Assembly (NCBI GenBank): GCA_014799525.1
Contig: JAAVHW010000076.1
Span: 1-6,404 of the forward strand
From: Clostridiales bacterium
GTDB taxonomy: Bacteria; Bacillota; Clostridia; Christensenellales; CAG-917
DNA: 6,404 nucleotides
Direction of reading: 5' to 3'
The notes under the pieces are model-generated. The model was not told where the DNA came from, did no database searches, and worked only from the letters and a program-made list of their open reading frames with translations. How positions within the stretch are numbered: the stretch's first letter is position 1; every line of letters begins with the position of its first letter. Position numbers and translations under genes: made by a program. Shown piece by piece: positions 1 through 6,197 of this stretch.

Positions 1-25
1 GTCATTTTGTTTTTATGAGGTGGTT

Positions 26-520
26 ATGAAAAAAGTCGGCATTGTTATGGGCAGCGACAGTGATTTGCCCGTGATGCGAAAAGCGACGGACACATTGAGT
101 GCGCTTGGCATACCGTTTGAGGTACACGTGTACTCGGCACACCGCACCCCTGTGCAGGCAAAGGAGTTTGCAGAGAGTGCGCGAGAGAATGGCTTTGGTG
201 CGATTATAGCCGCTGCGGGTATGGCGGCGCACCTTGCAGGCGCGATTGCGGCAAACACTACGCTTCCCGTCATAGGCATACCCTGCAAATCATCAGTATT
301 GGACGGCATTGACGCCTTATTGTCAACAGTCATGATGCCCTCGGGCATACCGGTTGCGACTGTTGCGATAAACGGAGGAGTCAATGCCGCTTTACTTTGT
401 GCGCAGATTCTTGCGGTTGAGGATAAGGAGCTTGCAAACAGGCTCGATGAAAAACGCCGCAAGGACGCATGCGCGGTACTTGAAAAGGACGCGGCTGTGG
501 CTGCTGAATTGAATAAATAA
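26..520 (+). CDS. purE: N5-carboxyaminoimidazole ribonucleotide mutase / AIR carboxylase catalytic subunit PurE
   Basis: Cytoplasmic PurE, forming 4-carboxy-AIR (CAIR) in purine synthesis; 164 aa, normal for the family. Seen in the sequence: the N-terminal phosphate-binding motif GSDSD at residues 9-13, SAHRTP at 37-42 with the catalytic-type His39, the loop GMAAHLAG at 65-72, and MPSGIPV at 104-110. SAHRTP is the class I (N5-CAIR mutase) form, which normally works with PurK. The loop at 65-72 differs from the usual class I GGAAHLPG: Met replaces the second Gly and Ala replaces Pro. No purK is seen in the window. Start choice: ATG at 26 has GAGG at 17-20 five bases upstream. The in-frame GTG at 20 would overlap that ribosome-binding site and is less likely. 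It is the first gene in view; 16 bp separate it from purC. Any upstream promoter or riboswitch lies outside the window. Confidence 0.96.
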   Translation: MKKVGIVMGSDSDLPVMRKATDTLSALGIPFEVHVYSAHRTPVQAKEFAESARENGFGAIIAAAGMAAHLAGAIAANTTLPVIGIPCKSSVLDGIDALLSTVMMPSGIPVATVAINGGVNAALLCAQILAVEDKELANRLDEKRRKDACAVLEKDAAVAAELNK

Positions 521-536
521 AATTACGGAGTGCATT

Positions 537-1244
537 ATGGAAAAGAAAGAAATGCTGTACGAAGGCAAAGCAAAAAAAGTCTATGCGACTGACAACGCTG
601 ATGTGGTGTTGGTTTCCTACAAGGACGATGCAACCGCTTTCAACGGTTTGAAGAAGGGCACGATTACTGGCAAGGGCGTCATCAACAACAAGGTGACGAA
701 CTACATGATGAAGCAGCTTGAAAAAGAGGGTGTGCCTACTCACTTTATCGAAGAGCTGTCCGACAGAGATACACTCGTCAAGAAGGTTTCTATCGTTCCT
801 CTCGAGGTTATCATCAGAAATATTTCCGCAGGTTCGTTCTCAAAGCGTTACGGCGTAGAAGAGGGCATCGTATTTGCAGAGCCGACGATTGAGTTCTCCT
901 ACAAGAACGACGATTTGGGCGACCCGCTCATCAATGACTATCACGCACTCGCGCTCGGTATCGCAACCAAAGAGGATATCGAAACCATAAAGACCCTTTC
1001 CTTCAAGGTGAACGCTTTCATGAAGAAGTTCTTCAAGGCAATCAACATCGACCTCGTTGACTTCAAGCTTGAGTTCGGTAAGACATCTGACGGTACGATT
1101 GTTCTCGCGGACGAGATTTCTCCCGACACCTGCCGCTTCTGGGATAGCACTACACATGAGAAACTTGACAAGGACCGCTTCCGCAGAGACCTCGGCAACG
1201 TGGAAGGCGCTTATCAAGAGATGATGAAGAGAATCTTCGGCTGA
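537..1244 (+). CDS. purC: Phosphoribosylaminoimidazole-succinocarboxamide (SAICAR) synthase
   Basis: ATP-dependent cytoplasmic ligase joining CAIR and L-aspartate to give SAICAR. The 235-aa length matches the short bacterial single-domain form. Seen: [10 protein letters not shown] at residues 7-16 (ATP-binding N-lobe), the first family signature [14 protein letters not shown] at 87-100, the second signature LVDFKLEFG at 173-181, and [14 protein letters not shown] at 190-203, with the acidic residues expected near the metal and nucleotide. The ATG at 537 is preceded by ACGGAG (525-530) at good spacing. The gene lies 16 bp after purE and 13 bp before the purF-like gene, so the three are almost certainly co-transcribed. 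It directly consumes the product of PurE. Nothing is truncated or unusual in the protein. Confidence 0.98.
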   Translation: MEKKEMLYEGKAKKVYATDNADVVLVSYKDDATAFNGLKKGTITGKGVINNKVTNYMMKQLEKEGVPTHFIEELSDRDTLVKKVSIVPLEVIIRNISAGSFSKRYGVEEGIVFAEPTIEFSYKNDDLGDPLINDYHALALGIATKEDIETIKTLSFKVNAFMKKFFKAINIDLVDFKLEFGKTSDGTIVLADEISPDTCRFWDSTTHEKLDKDRFRRDLGNVEGAYQEMMKRIFG

Positions 1245-1257
1245 TAGGAGGCGTTTT

Positions 1258-2682
1258 ATGGGCGGCTTTTTTGGAGCTGTAACAAAAACCGACGCTATAT
1301 ACGATGTGTTTTTCGGCACGGACTATCACTCGCACCTCGGCACATACCGTGGAGGTATGGCGGCGTACGATGACGTAAACGGTCTGCAAAGAAAGATACA
1401 CAACATCCAAAACTCGCCTTTCAGAACGAAGTTTGAAAATATCTTTGAGGAGATGAAAGGTCGCTCGGCAATAGGCTGCATAAGCGACACTGACCCTCAG
1501 CCATTGCTCATTCGCTCTAAGCTTGGTACGTATGCAATCTGCATTACGGGCATCATCAACAACGCGGACGAGCTTATTGACAAGTATCTCACAGATTGCG
1601 GCGGTCACTTTGACGCGATGAGCGGCGGTGGCATAAACCGCACCGAGATTGTTGCGGCGCTCATAAATCAGCGCAAGGATTTCACGGAGGGCATCAAGTT
1701 TGCGCAGTCCGTGATAGACGGCAGTGCATCAATACTCATCCTCTGCGACAACGGAAACGTGATTGCCGCCCGCGATAAGTTTGGGCGTACACCCGTGCTT
1801 ATCGGAAAGAAAGAGGACAGCTACTGCGTGTCTTTTGAGGACTTTGCTTATAAGAAGCTTGAATATGTCGATGAGAAAGAGCTTGGACCTGGCGAAATTG
1901 TCGAGCTGTCCCTTGACGGAGTGAAGCAGCTTGCCGCTCCCAGTGATAAGCTCAGAATATGCTCATTCCTCTGGACATATTACGGTTATCCAACCTCAAA
2001 CTACGAGGGCGTGAACGTAGAAACTATGCGCTATCGCAACGGCGAGATTATGGCGCAGAACGATATCAACAACGGACAAAAGCCCGATATCGACTACGTT
2101 GGCGGCGTTCCCGATTCAGGTACGCCTCACGCAATAGGCTACTCCAACAAGAGCGGTTTGCCGTTTGCGCGACCGTTCATCAAGTACACGCCGACGTGGC
2201 CGCGTAGCTTTATGCCTACCAATCAGAAAGACCGCAACAAGGTCGCAAAGATGAAGCAGGTTCCCGTACACGACCTCATCAAGGATAAGAAACTGCTGTT
2301 TGTTGACGATTCTATCGTGCGCGGCACGCAGATGAGAGAGACGGTTGAATTTCTCTATGCTCACGGCGCAAAGGAAGTGCATATCCGTTCTGCTTGTCCT
2401 CCAATCATGTTCGGCTGTAAGTACCTCAACTTTTCAAGAGCAACCAGCGATATGGAGCTTATCGCAAGAAGCACCATTATGGAGCTTGAGGGCAAAGAGG
2501 GCTTTGAGCATATCGAGGAGTATTCCGACGGCAGCACCGAGCGCGGCAAGGCTTTGAGAAAGTCCATTTGTGAAAAGCTTCACTTCTCATCCTTGGAGTT
2601 CCAGACAATTGACGGCTTGATTAAGTCGATTGGGATTGAGCCTTGCAAACTCTGCACCTACTGCTGGAACGGACGTGAGTAA
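1258..2682 (+). CDS. purF: PurF-type PRPP amidotransferase lacking the glutaminase cysteine (MGG variant)
   Basis: By family this is amidophosphoribosyltransferase, the first committed purine step (PRPP to 5-phosphoribosylamine); 474 aa, normal length. An N-terminal Ntn-type domain (about 1-230) is followed by a phosphoribosyltransferase domain with VGGVPDSGT at 281-289, a basic stretch around 308-333, and the PRPP loop VDDSIVRGT at 349-357. The oddity is the start: MGGFFG instead of MCGxxG, so the Cys that normally becomes residue 1 and attacks glutamine is Gly. By eye alignment, the E. coli Arg73 region reads GCISD (73-77), the oxyanion NG reads TG (97-98), and Asp127 corresponds to Arg128. 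C235, C387, C466 and C469 align with the four Fe-S ligands of the Bacillus enzyme. The start is secure: AGGAGG at 1246-1251, six bases upstream. Position suggests it does the PurF step, probably with free ammonia. A non-catalytic paralog is the alternative. Confidence 0.9.
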   Translation: MGGFFGAVTKTDAIYDVFFGTDYHSHLGTYRGGMAAYDDVNGLQRKIHNIQNSPFRTKFENIFEEMKGRSAIGCISDTDPQPLLIRSKLGTYAICITGIINNADELIDKYLTDCGGHFDAMSGGGINRTEIVAALINQRKDFTEGIKFAQSVIDGSASILILCDNGNVIAARDKFGRTPVLIGKKEDSYCVSFEDFAYKKLEYVDEKELGPGEIVELSLDGVKQLAAPSDKLRICSFLWTYYGYPTSNYEGVNVETMRYRNGEIMAQNDINNGQKPDIDYVGGVPDSGTPHAIGYSNKSGLPFARPFIKYTPTWPRSFMPTNQKDRNKVAKMKQVPVHDLIKDKKLLFVDDSIVRGTQMRETVEFLYAHGAKEVHIRSACPPIMFGCKYLNFSRATSDMELIARSTIMELEGKEGFEHIEEYSDGSTERGKALRKSICEKLHFSSLEFQTIDGLIKSIGIEPCKLCTYCWNGRE

Positions 2683-2802
2683 ATGTGCTATTTGGCGAAT
2701 AACTTTGTCAGCATCGCTCATCTTCGCCGTCGTGTACGCCTTGTACACTGGGCGGCTTGATGAGCAATGCTTTCGCGTTCTTCATCCAAATATCACATTT
2801 AC
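2679..2802. repeat. 124-bp nested imperfect palindrome between purF and purM
   Basis: Outer arms 2679-2695 (GTAAATGTGCTATTTGG) and 2786-2802 (CCAAATATCACATTTAC) pair at 16 of 17 positions. Middle arms 2711-2722 (GCATCGCTCATC) and 2759-2770 (GATGAGCAATGC) pair at 11 of 12. Outer and middle arms share one symmetry centre, and the unpaired stretches between them (2696-2710 and 2771-2785) are both 15 nt. Inside, GCCG 2726-2729 pairs with CGGC 2753-2756, and GTGTAC 2732-2737 pairs with GTACAC 2743-2748 around a 5-nt loop. The left arm overlaps the purF stop codon (TAA 2680-2682). There is no T-run after it, so it is not a standard intrinsic terminator, and no clear target-site duplication is visible. 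It may be a MITE/REP-like dispersed element or an RNA-level structure that tunes purF/purM expression. The palindrome is directly seen; its nature is inference. Confidence 0.85.
2732..2748 (+). other. Perfect 6-bp apical hairpin of the purF-purM palindrome
   Basis: GTGTAC pairs with GTACAC around the loop GCCTT. It forms the tip of the larger fold and is extended outward, across a small asymmetric internal loop, by GCCG/CGGC (2726-2729 with 2753-2756). As RNA this would be a stable apical stem. It lacks the trailing U-tract of a terminator. Confidence 0.7.
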
Positions 2803-2918
2803 GTAAAATACATTTTATAAGAAAGTGCGTTTACAAACAATCATCAAATGGAAATAGGATAATACATATCTAACACTATTTTCATTATAAAATTACAATT
2901 AAAACACATAGGTGAATT
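2803..2918 (+). promoter_or_regulatory. AT-rich leader of purM, possible internal promoter
   Basis: This stretch is strongly AT-rich compared with the flanking genes. It contains a 14-bp near-palindrome TAAAATACATTTTA (2804-2817), a TTTACA (2830-2835) that could act as a -35, and -10-like hexamers TAGGAT (2855-2860), GATAAT (2858-2863) and TATAAA (2886-2891). None of these pairs at ideal 17-bp spacing, so no single promoter can be named. The purM ribosome-binding site AGGTGA (2910-2915) closes the region. No PurBox-like or recognisable riboswitch sequence was seen. A secondary promoter for the distal half of the cluster is plausible inference only. Confidence 0.3.
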
Positions 2919-3962
2919 ATGAACACAACATCTAAATCTGACAGTTATGCGGCGGCAGGCGTCGACATTACGGCAGGCTACAAGGCTGTTGAGCTGATGA
3001 AAAAGCACATCGCAAAGACGATGACTGCGGGCGTATGCGGAGCAGTGGGCGGCTTCGGCGGTTTGTTTGAGCTTGATTTGACAGGCATCACAAAGCCCAT
3101 ACTCGTAAGCGGTACGGACGGCGTTGGCACAAAGCTCAAATTGGCGTTCCTCATGGACAAGCACGACACGGTTGGTATTGACTGCGTGGCTATGTGCGTC
3201 AACGACGTTATATGCGTCGGTGCAAAGCCCTTGTTCTTCCTTGACTACATTGCGTGCGGAAAGAACGTTCCCGAGCGCATTGCTGATATCGTCAAGGGCG
3301 TTTGCGACGGTTGCGTACAGTCGGGTGCGGCGCTTATCGGCGGTGAAACGGCGGAAATGCCTGGTTTCTATCCTGTTGATGAGTATGACCTCGCAGGCTA
3401 CTGCACTGGCGTTGTTGACAAGTCAAAGATAATTGACAACACGATGATGCGTGAGGGCGACGTGATGATTGCACTTGCTTCAAGCGGTGTACACTCAAAC
3501 GGCTTCTCACTTGTACGTAAGGTCTTCGACGTCGAAAATGCAGATATCAAGACTCCGCTTGCGGAGCTTGGCGGTAAGTCAGTCGGCGAAACATTGCTCA
3601 CTCCAACAAAGATTTACGTCAAGTCCATACTTGCATTGCTTGACGAAGTGAAAATCAAGGGTATTTCGCACATCACGGGCGGTGGCTTCTATGAGAACAT
3701 CCCAAGAAGCATACCCGAGGGCTTGGGCGCAAAGGTGCAAAAGTCTGCGGTCAAGGTGCTTCCGATATTCGACTTGATTGCAAAGAAGGGCGGCATATCT
3801 GAAAGAGATATGTTCAACACCTTCAATATGGGCGTCGGTATGTGCGTAGTCGTTGCAAAAGAGGACGTTGAAAAGTCACTCGAAATTTTGAAGGCAAACG
3901 GCGAGGACGCATACGTGATTGGCGAGATAGTCAAATCAGAAGATAAGATTGAAATATGCTGA
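2919..3962 (+). CDS. purM: Phosphoribosylformylglycinamidine cyclo-ligase (AIR synthetase)
   Basis: ATP-dependent closure of the imidazole ring, FGAM to AIR, in the cytoplasm; 347 aa, essentially the usual length of about 345. Seen: [12 protein letters not shown] at residues 9-20, the ATP/phosphate-binding [13 protein letters not shown] at 64-76, [18 protein letters not shown] at 88-105, [11 protein letters not shown] at 141-151, [11 protein letters not shown] at 188-198, [13 protein letters not shown] at 251-263 and FNMGVGM at 302-308. All are characteristic of the PurM/PurL ATP-binding superfamily, and the size and motifs specify PurM. The ATG at 2919 follows AGGTGA after a short spacer. 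It is separated from purF by the palindrome and AT-rich leader. It ends in an ATGCTGA overlap with the FNT gene, which argues for translational coupling. Its product AIR is the substrate carboxylated at the PurE step. Confidence 0.98.
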   Translation: MNTTSKSDSYAAAGVDITAGYKAVELMKKHIAKTMTAGVCGAVGGFGGLFELDLTGITKPILVSGTDGVGTKLKLAFLMDKHDTVGIDCVAMCVNDVICVGAKPLFFLDYIACGKNVPERIADIVKGVCDGCVQSGAALIGGETAEMPGFYPVDEYDLAGYCTGVVDKSKIIDNTMMREGDVMIALASSGVHSNGFSLVRKVFDVENADIKTPLAELGGKSVGETLLTPTKIYVKSILALLDEVKIKGISHITGGGFYENIPRSIPEGLGAKVQKSAVKVLPIFDLIAKKGGISERDMFNTFNMGVGMCVVVAKEDVEKSLEILKANGEDAYVIGEIVKSEDKIEIC

Positions 3963-4729
3963 TTAAATCAATAGCAAAGCAAATTTTAAGCGGACTCGCG
4001 GCAGGACTGCTCATCACGATAGGCTGCTGCGTGTATCTTGGATGCGATACAAAGTGGGTGGGCGCAATACTGTTCAGTGTCGCGCTTCTCTCCATTTGTA
4101 TTATGAACTTCTCCTTGTTTACGGGAAGAGTGGGCTTTATTGTTCCCGAGCCGTCAAAGGAAAAGTTCTCCGCGCTGTTTCTTGGCTTGCTTGGCAACGT
4201 GATTGCTACTGCCGTAGTCGGAATTGCGGTTCAGTATGCCATTCCAAACCTGCATGACGCCGCCGTCACAATTTGCGAGGCAAAGCTCATGCAGCAACAG
4301 CTGTGGCAAACGCTTATACGCGGCATACTCTGCGGTGTGCTTATGTATATAGCGGTTGGCGTGTACAAGAGCAAGAAGAGCATAGTCGGCATAATTTTCT
4401 GCATTCCCGTATTCATATTGAGCGGCTTCGAGCACTCGATTGCGGATATGGGATATTTTGCTATTGCAGGCATTTATTCTGCAAAGGCGTTCGGTTTTAT
4501 TTGGGTTGTCATAATCGGCAACGCGATAGGCGCACTTATCATTCCGCTTTGCAAAATGCTTGTTGCTGACAAGAAAGTGGAGAGCAAAGAGGAAAACGGC
4601 GTACAGGCTTTGACGGACAATCAGTATACGGACGAACTGAACGCTCAAGCAGCAAGTGATATCGTAAACGATACAAGCTTGCAGAGTGCTGAAGTCGCAT
4701 GTGAAAAGGATGTAAAAGATGAAGCGTAA
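3956..4729 (+). CDS. Formate/nitrite transporter (FNT/FocA-family) channel
   Basis: Inner-membrane pentameric-type channel for small monovalent anions, most likely formate here; 257 aa. Hydrophobic segments lie at about 11-29, 34-52, 73-95, 119-137, 142-173 (broken helix) and 178-201, giving the six-helix FNT layout. Family marks: Lys110 in EAKLMQQQ before helix 4, RGILCG at 122-127, and GFEHSIADM at 157-165. The last matches FocA's FEHSIANM, with His160 as the pore histidine but Asp164 where FocA has Asn. The final ~54 residues (204-257) form a hydrophilic, acidic tail. No strong Shine-Dalgarno precedes the ATG, which overlaps the purM stop by 7 bp; the 3' end overlaps purN by 11 bp. Wedged between two purine genes, it probably imports formate for formate-THF ligase and hence 10-formyl-THF for PurN and the AICAR transformylase. 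Substrate is inferred; nitrite or hydrosulfide cannot be excluded. Confidence 0.92.
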   Translation: MLIKSIAKQILSGLAAGLLITIGCCVYLGCDTKWVGAILFSVALLSICIMNFSLFTGRVGFIVPEPSKEKFSALFLGLLGNVIATAVVGIAVQYAIPNLHDAAVTICEAKLMQQQLWQTLIRGILCGVLMYIAVGVYKSKKSIVGIIFCIPVFILSGFEHSIADMGYFAIAGIYSAKAFGFIWVVIIGNAIGALIIPLCKMLVADKKVESKEENGVQALTDNQYTDELNAQAASDIVNDTSLQSAEVACEKDVKDEA

Positions 4730-5336
4730 AATGGCAAAAATCGCCGTACTCGTATCTGGTGGCGGCACAAATCTTCAAGCACTTATCGACGCAGAAAAGA
4801 GCGGCATAATTTCAAGCGGCAAAATTATGCTTGTCATCTCAAACAAGCCCGACGCGTATGCGTTGACTCGCGCGGAGAATGCTGGCATAAAGACTGCAGT
4901 CGTTTGCAAAAACAAGTATAAAACCGTGCATGGCTTCGAGAATGCAATAAAGAAGCTTATTGAGGAAAACGAGATTGACTTTATCGTGCTTGCTGGCTTT
5001 ATGTGTATTCTTTCAGAGGACTTCACAAAGGCGTTCCCAAAGAAGATAATCAACGTGCATCCCTCACTCATTCCGTCCTTCTGCGGCAAAGGCTTTTACG
5101 GACTACACGTACACGAAGCCGCGCTTGCATACGGCGTAAAGGTGACTGGTGCGACAGTGCATTTTGTAAATGAGATTCCAGACGGTGGCGAGATAATCAT
5201 GCAAAAGGCAGTCGCTATACGCGATAACGATACGCCCGAAACGCTTCAAAAGAGGGTTATGCGCCTTGCGGAGTGGAAGATACTTCCGCTTGCCGTTGAA
5301 AAGGTGTGCGCTGACCTTATAGGTAAGATGAAGTAA
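4719..5336 (+). CDS. purN: Phosphoribosylglycinamide (GAR) formyltransferase, 10-formyl-THF dependent
   Basis: Transfers the formyl group of 10-formyl-tetrahydrofolate to GAR, giving FGAR; cytoplasmic, 205 aa, typical. Seen: the N-terminal phosphate-binding SGGGTNLQALIDA at residues 13-25, the catalytic segment INVHPSLIPSF at 111-121 containing the Asn112/His114 pair, GLHVHEAAL at 128-136, and DGGEII at 155-160 with the catalytic Asp155. The loop CGKGFYG at 122-128 is longer than in E. coli (PGLHTH region); similar loops are, as I recall, common in Firmicutes. Start: ATG 4719 has AAGGA at 4706-4710 at good spacing. The in-frame ATG at 4731, one base after the FNT stop, would give a 201-aa protein but has a poorer site. 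The 11-bp overlap with the formate-channel gene places formate entry beside a formyl-consuming enzyme. Confidence 0.97.
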   Translation: MKRKMAKIAVLVSGGGTNLQALIDAEKSGIISSGKIMLVISNKPDAYALTRAENAGIKTAVVCKNKYKTVHGFENAIKKLIEENEIDFIVLAGFMCILSEDFTKAFPKKIINVHPSLIPSFCGKGFYGLHVHEAALAYGVKVTGATVHFVNEIPDGGEIIMQKAVAIRDNDTPETLQKRVMRLAEWKILPLAVEKVCADLIGKMK

Positions 5337-5361
5337 GCAGTTTAAGTGGGCAATATAAATA

Positions 5362-5383
5362 TATAGATATTACTATATCTATA
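5362..5383 (+). other. AT-rich 9-bp hairpin after purN
   Basis: TATAGATAT (5362-5370) pairs perfectly with ATATCTATA (5375-5383) around the loop TACT. The stem has only one G-C pair, and no T-run follows, so it is a weak structure for termination. As DNA it is a dyad that could be an operator or part of a promoter region. A short odd palindrome ACACTGTGT follows at 5387-5395. TATAAA-like hexamers occur at 5354-5359, 5381-5386 and 5399-5404, but no matching -35 is evident. Confidence 0.45.
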
Positions 5384-5416
5384 AATACACTGTGTAAATA
5401 TAAACAGAAAATGTAA

Positions 5417-5435
5417 AGGCGGACAGTCTCCGCTT
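5417..5435 (+). other. Short GC-rich hairpin upstream of the purO-type gene
   Basis: GCGGA (5419-5423) pairs with TCCGC (5429-5433) around the loop CAGTC. The stem extends by one G-U and one A-U pair to 5417 and 5435. It ends about 12 bases before the strong ribosome-binding site AAAAGGAG (5447-5454) and does not mask it. No T-tract follows, so it is not a clear terminator. It might mark the 5' leader of a separate transcript or an mRNA processing site; this is weak inference. Confidence 0.4.
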
Positions 5436-5460
5436 AGCAATAAAACAAAAGGAGAAAGAT

Positions 5461-6183
5461 ATGAACATCTACAAAATCAACGATGTGAAAGAGCTTATCG
5501 AAGGCAATTCCTACGTGGGCAGAGGCATTGTTATCGGCAAGAGTGAGGACGGCGAAAAGGCTTGCTTTGCCTACTTCATTATGGGAAGAAGCGCAAACAG
5601 CCGCAACCGCGTATTCGTCGAAAAAGGCGACGAGGTTACCATTTACCCATTTGACGAGAGCAAGGTGGAGGACCCGAGCCTTATCATCTATTCTCCTATC
5701 AGAAAGACCGGCAATCACGTCATCGTCACAAACGGCAATCAGACGGATACCGTTTATGACGCGCTTCAAGCTGGCGGCACCTTCAGCGGTGCGCTCACCA
5801 CTCGTGAGTTTGAGCCAGACTCTCCCAACTTCACACCGAGAATAAGCGGTATGCTCACCTTCGAGAACAATGATTTCACGTATGAGATGAGCATACTCAA
5901 GAGCATAGACGCAGAGGGTAGCGACTGCTGCCGCTTTACGTACTCCTATCCCTCAAAGGCAGGACTCGGACACTTCATTCACACATATATCTGTGACGGC
6001 AATCCAATTCCCACCTTCTGCGGTGAGCCTGAGCGCGTAGCCGTGCCAAACTGCATTGATAAGTTTACTTCGGATATATGGAACGCACTTGACGAGAACA
6101 ACAAGATTTCGTTGTACGTGCGCTATATCGACCTTAAAACTGGCGCAGTAGAAAACAGAATGATAAACAAAAACGTCAAATAA
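5461..6183 (+). CDS. purO: IMP cyclohydrolase, archaeal PurO type
   Basis: Predicted to close FAICAR to IMP, the last step of the pathway. The 240-aa protein resembles the IMP_cyclohyd (PurO) family, first known from archaea and also found in some anaerobic bacteria, not the MGS-like N-terminal domain of PurH. Seen: YVGRGIVIG at residues 18-26, AYFIMGRSANSRNR at 37-50 (the conserved Ser/Arg/Asn-rich segment near the N-terminus of this family), and a QAGGTFSGALTTR stretch at 103-115. No transmembrane segment or signal peptide is seen. The ATG is six bases after AAAAGGAG. The TAA is followed 14 bp later by the transformylase gene, so the two PurH activities are encoded side by side as separate proteins. 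Family assignment rests on recognised motifs and context; the catalytic residues were not individually verified. Confidence 0.88.
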   Translation: MNIYKINDVKELIEGNSYVGRGIVIGKSEDGEKACFAYFIMGRSANSRNRVFVEKGDEVTIYPFDESKVEDPSLIIYSPIRKTGNHVIVTNGNQTDTVYDALQAGGTFSGALTTREFEPDSPNFTPRISGMLTFENNDFTYEMSILKSIDAEGSDCCRFTYSYPSKAGLGHFIHTYICDGNPIPTFCGEPERVAVPNCIDKFTSDIWNALDENNKISLYVRYIDLKTGAVENRMINKNVK

Positions 6184-6197
6184 GCGGAGGATAAGTT

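Noticed and set aside
20..25. GTG start for purE two codons upstream of the ATG
   Set aside because: It would overlap the only good ribosome-binding site (17-20); the ATG at 26 has correct spacing and the family-typical N-terminus.
840..1319. 159-codon minus-strand open frame opposite purC and the start of purF
   Set aside because: It lies entirely opposite well-supported genes, crosses their junction, lacks recognisable motifs, and is the usual shadow of biased codons.
2660..2810. Target-site duplication flanking the palindrome
   Set aside because: Only a short ACGT occurs near both ends (2673-2676 and 2801-2804), it is itself palindromic and not at equivalent positions, so it is not convincing evidence of transposition.
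2679..2815. Intrinsic terminator after purF
   Set aside because: The stem-loops are strong, but no run of T follows the right arm; the sequence there is ACGTAAAATAC.
2683..2918. Purine riboswitch or PurR-type PurBox in the intergenic region
   Set aside because: No recognisable three-way-junction core or paired CGAA-type boxes were found by eye; such control, if present, would be expected upstream of purE outside the window.
4154..4768. 204-codon minus-strand open frame opposite the FNT gene
   Set aside because: Cys/His/Tyr-rich, low-complexity-looking translation with no family resemblance; the plus-strand FNT and purN frames explain the region.
4731..5336. Alternative purN start at the second ATG
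   Set aside because: It lacks a good ribosome-binding site, whereas the ATG at 4719 has AAGGA at suitable spacing; not excluded experimentally.
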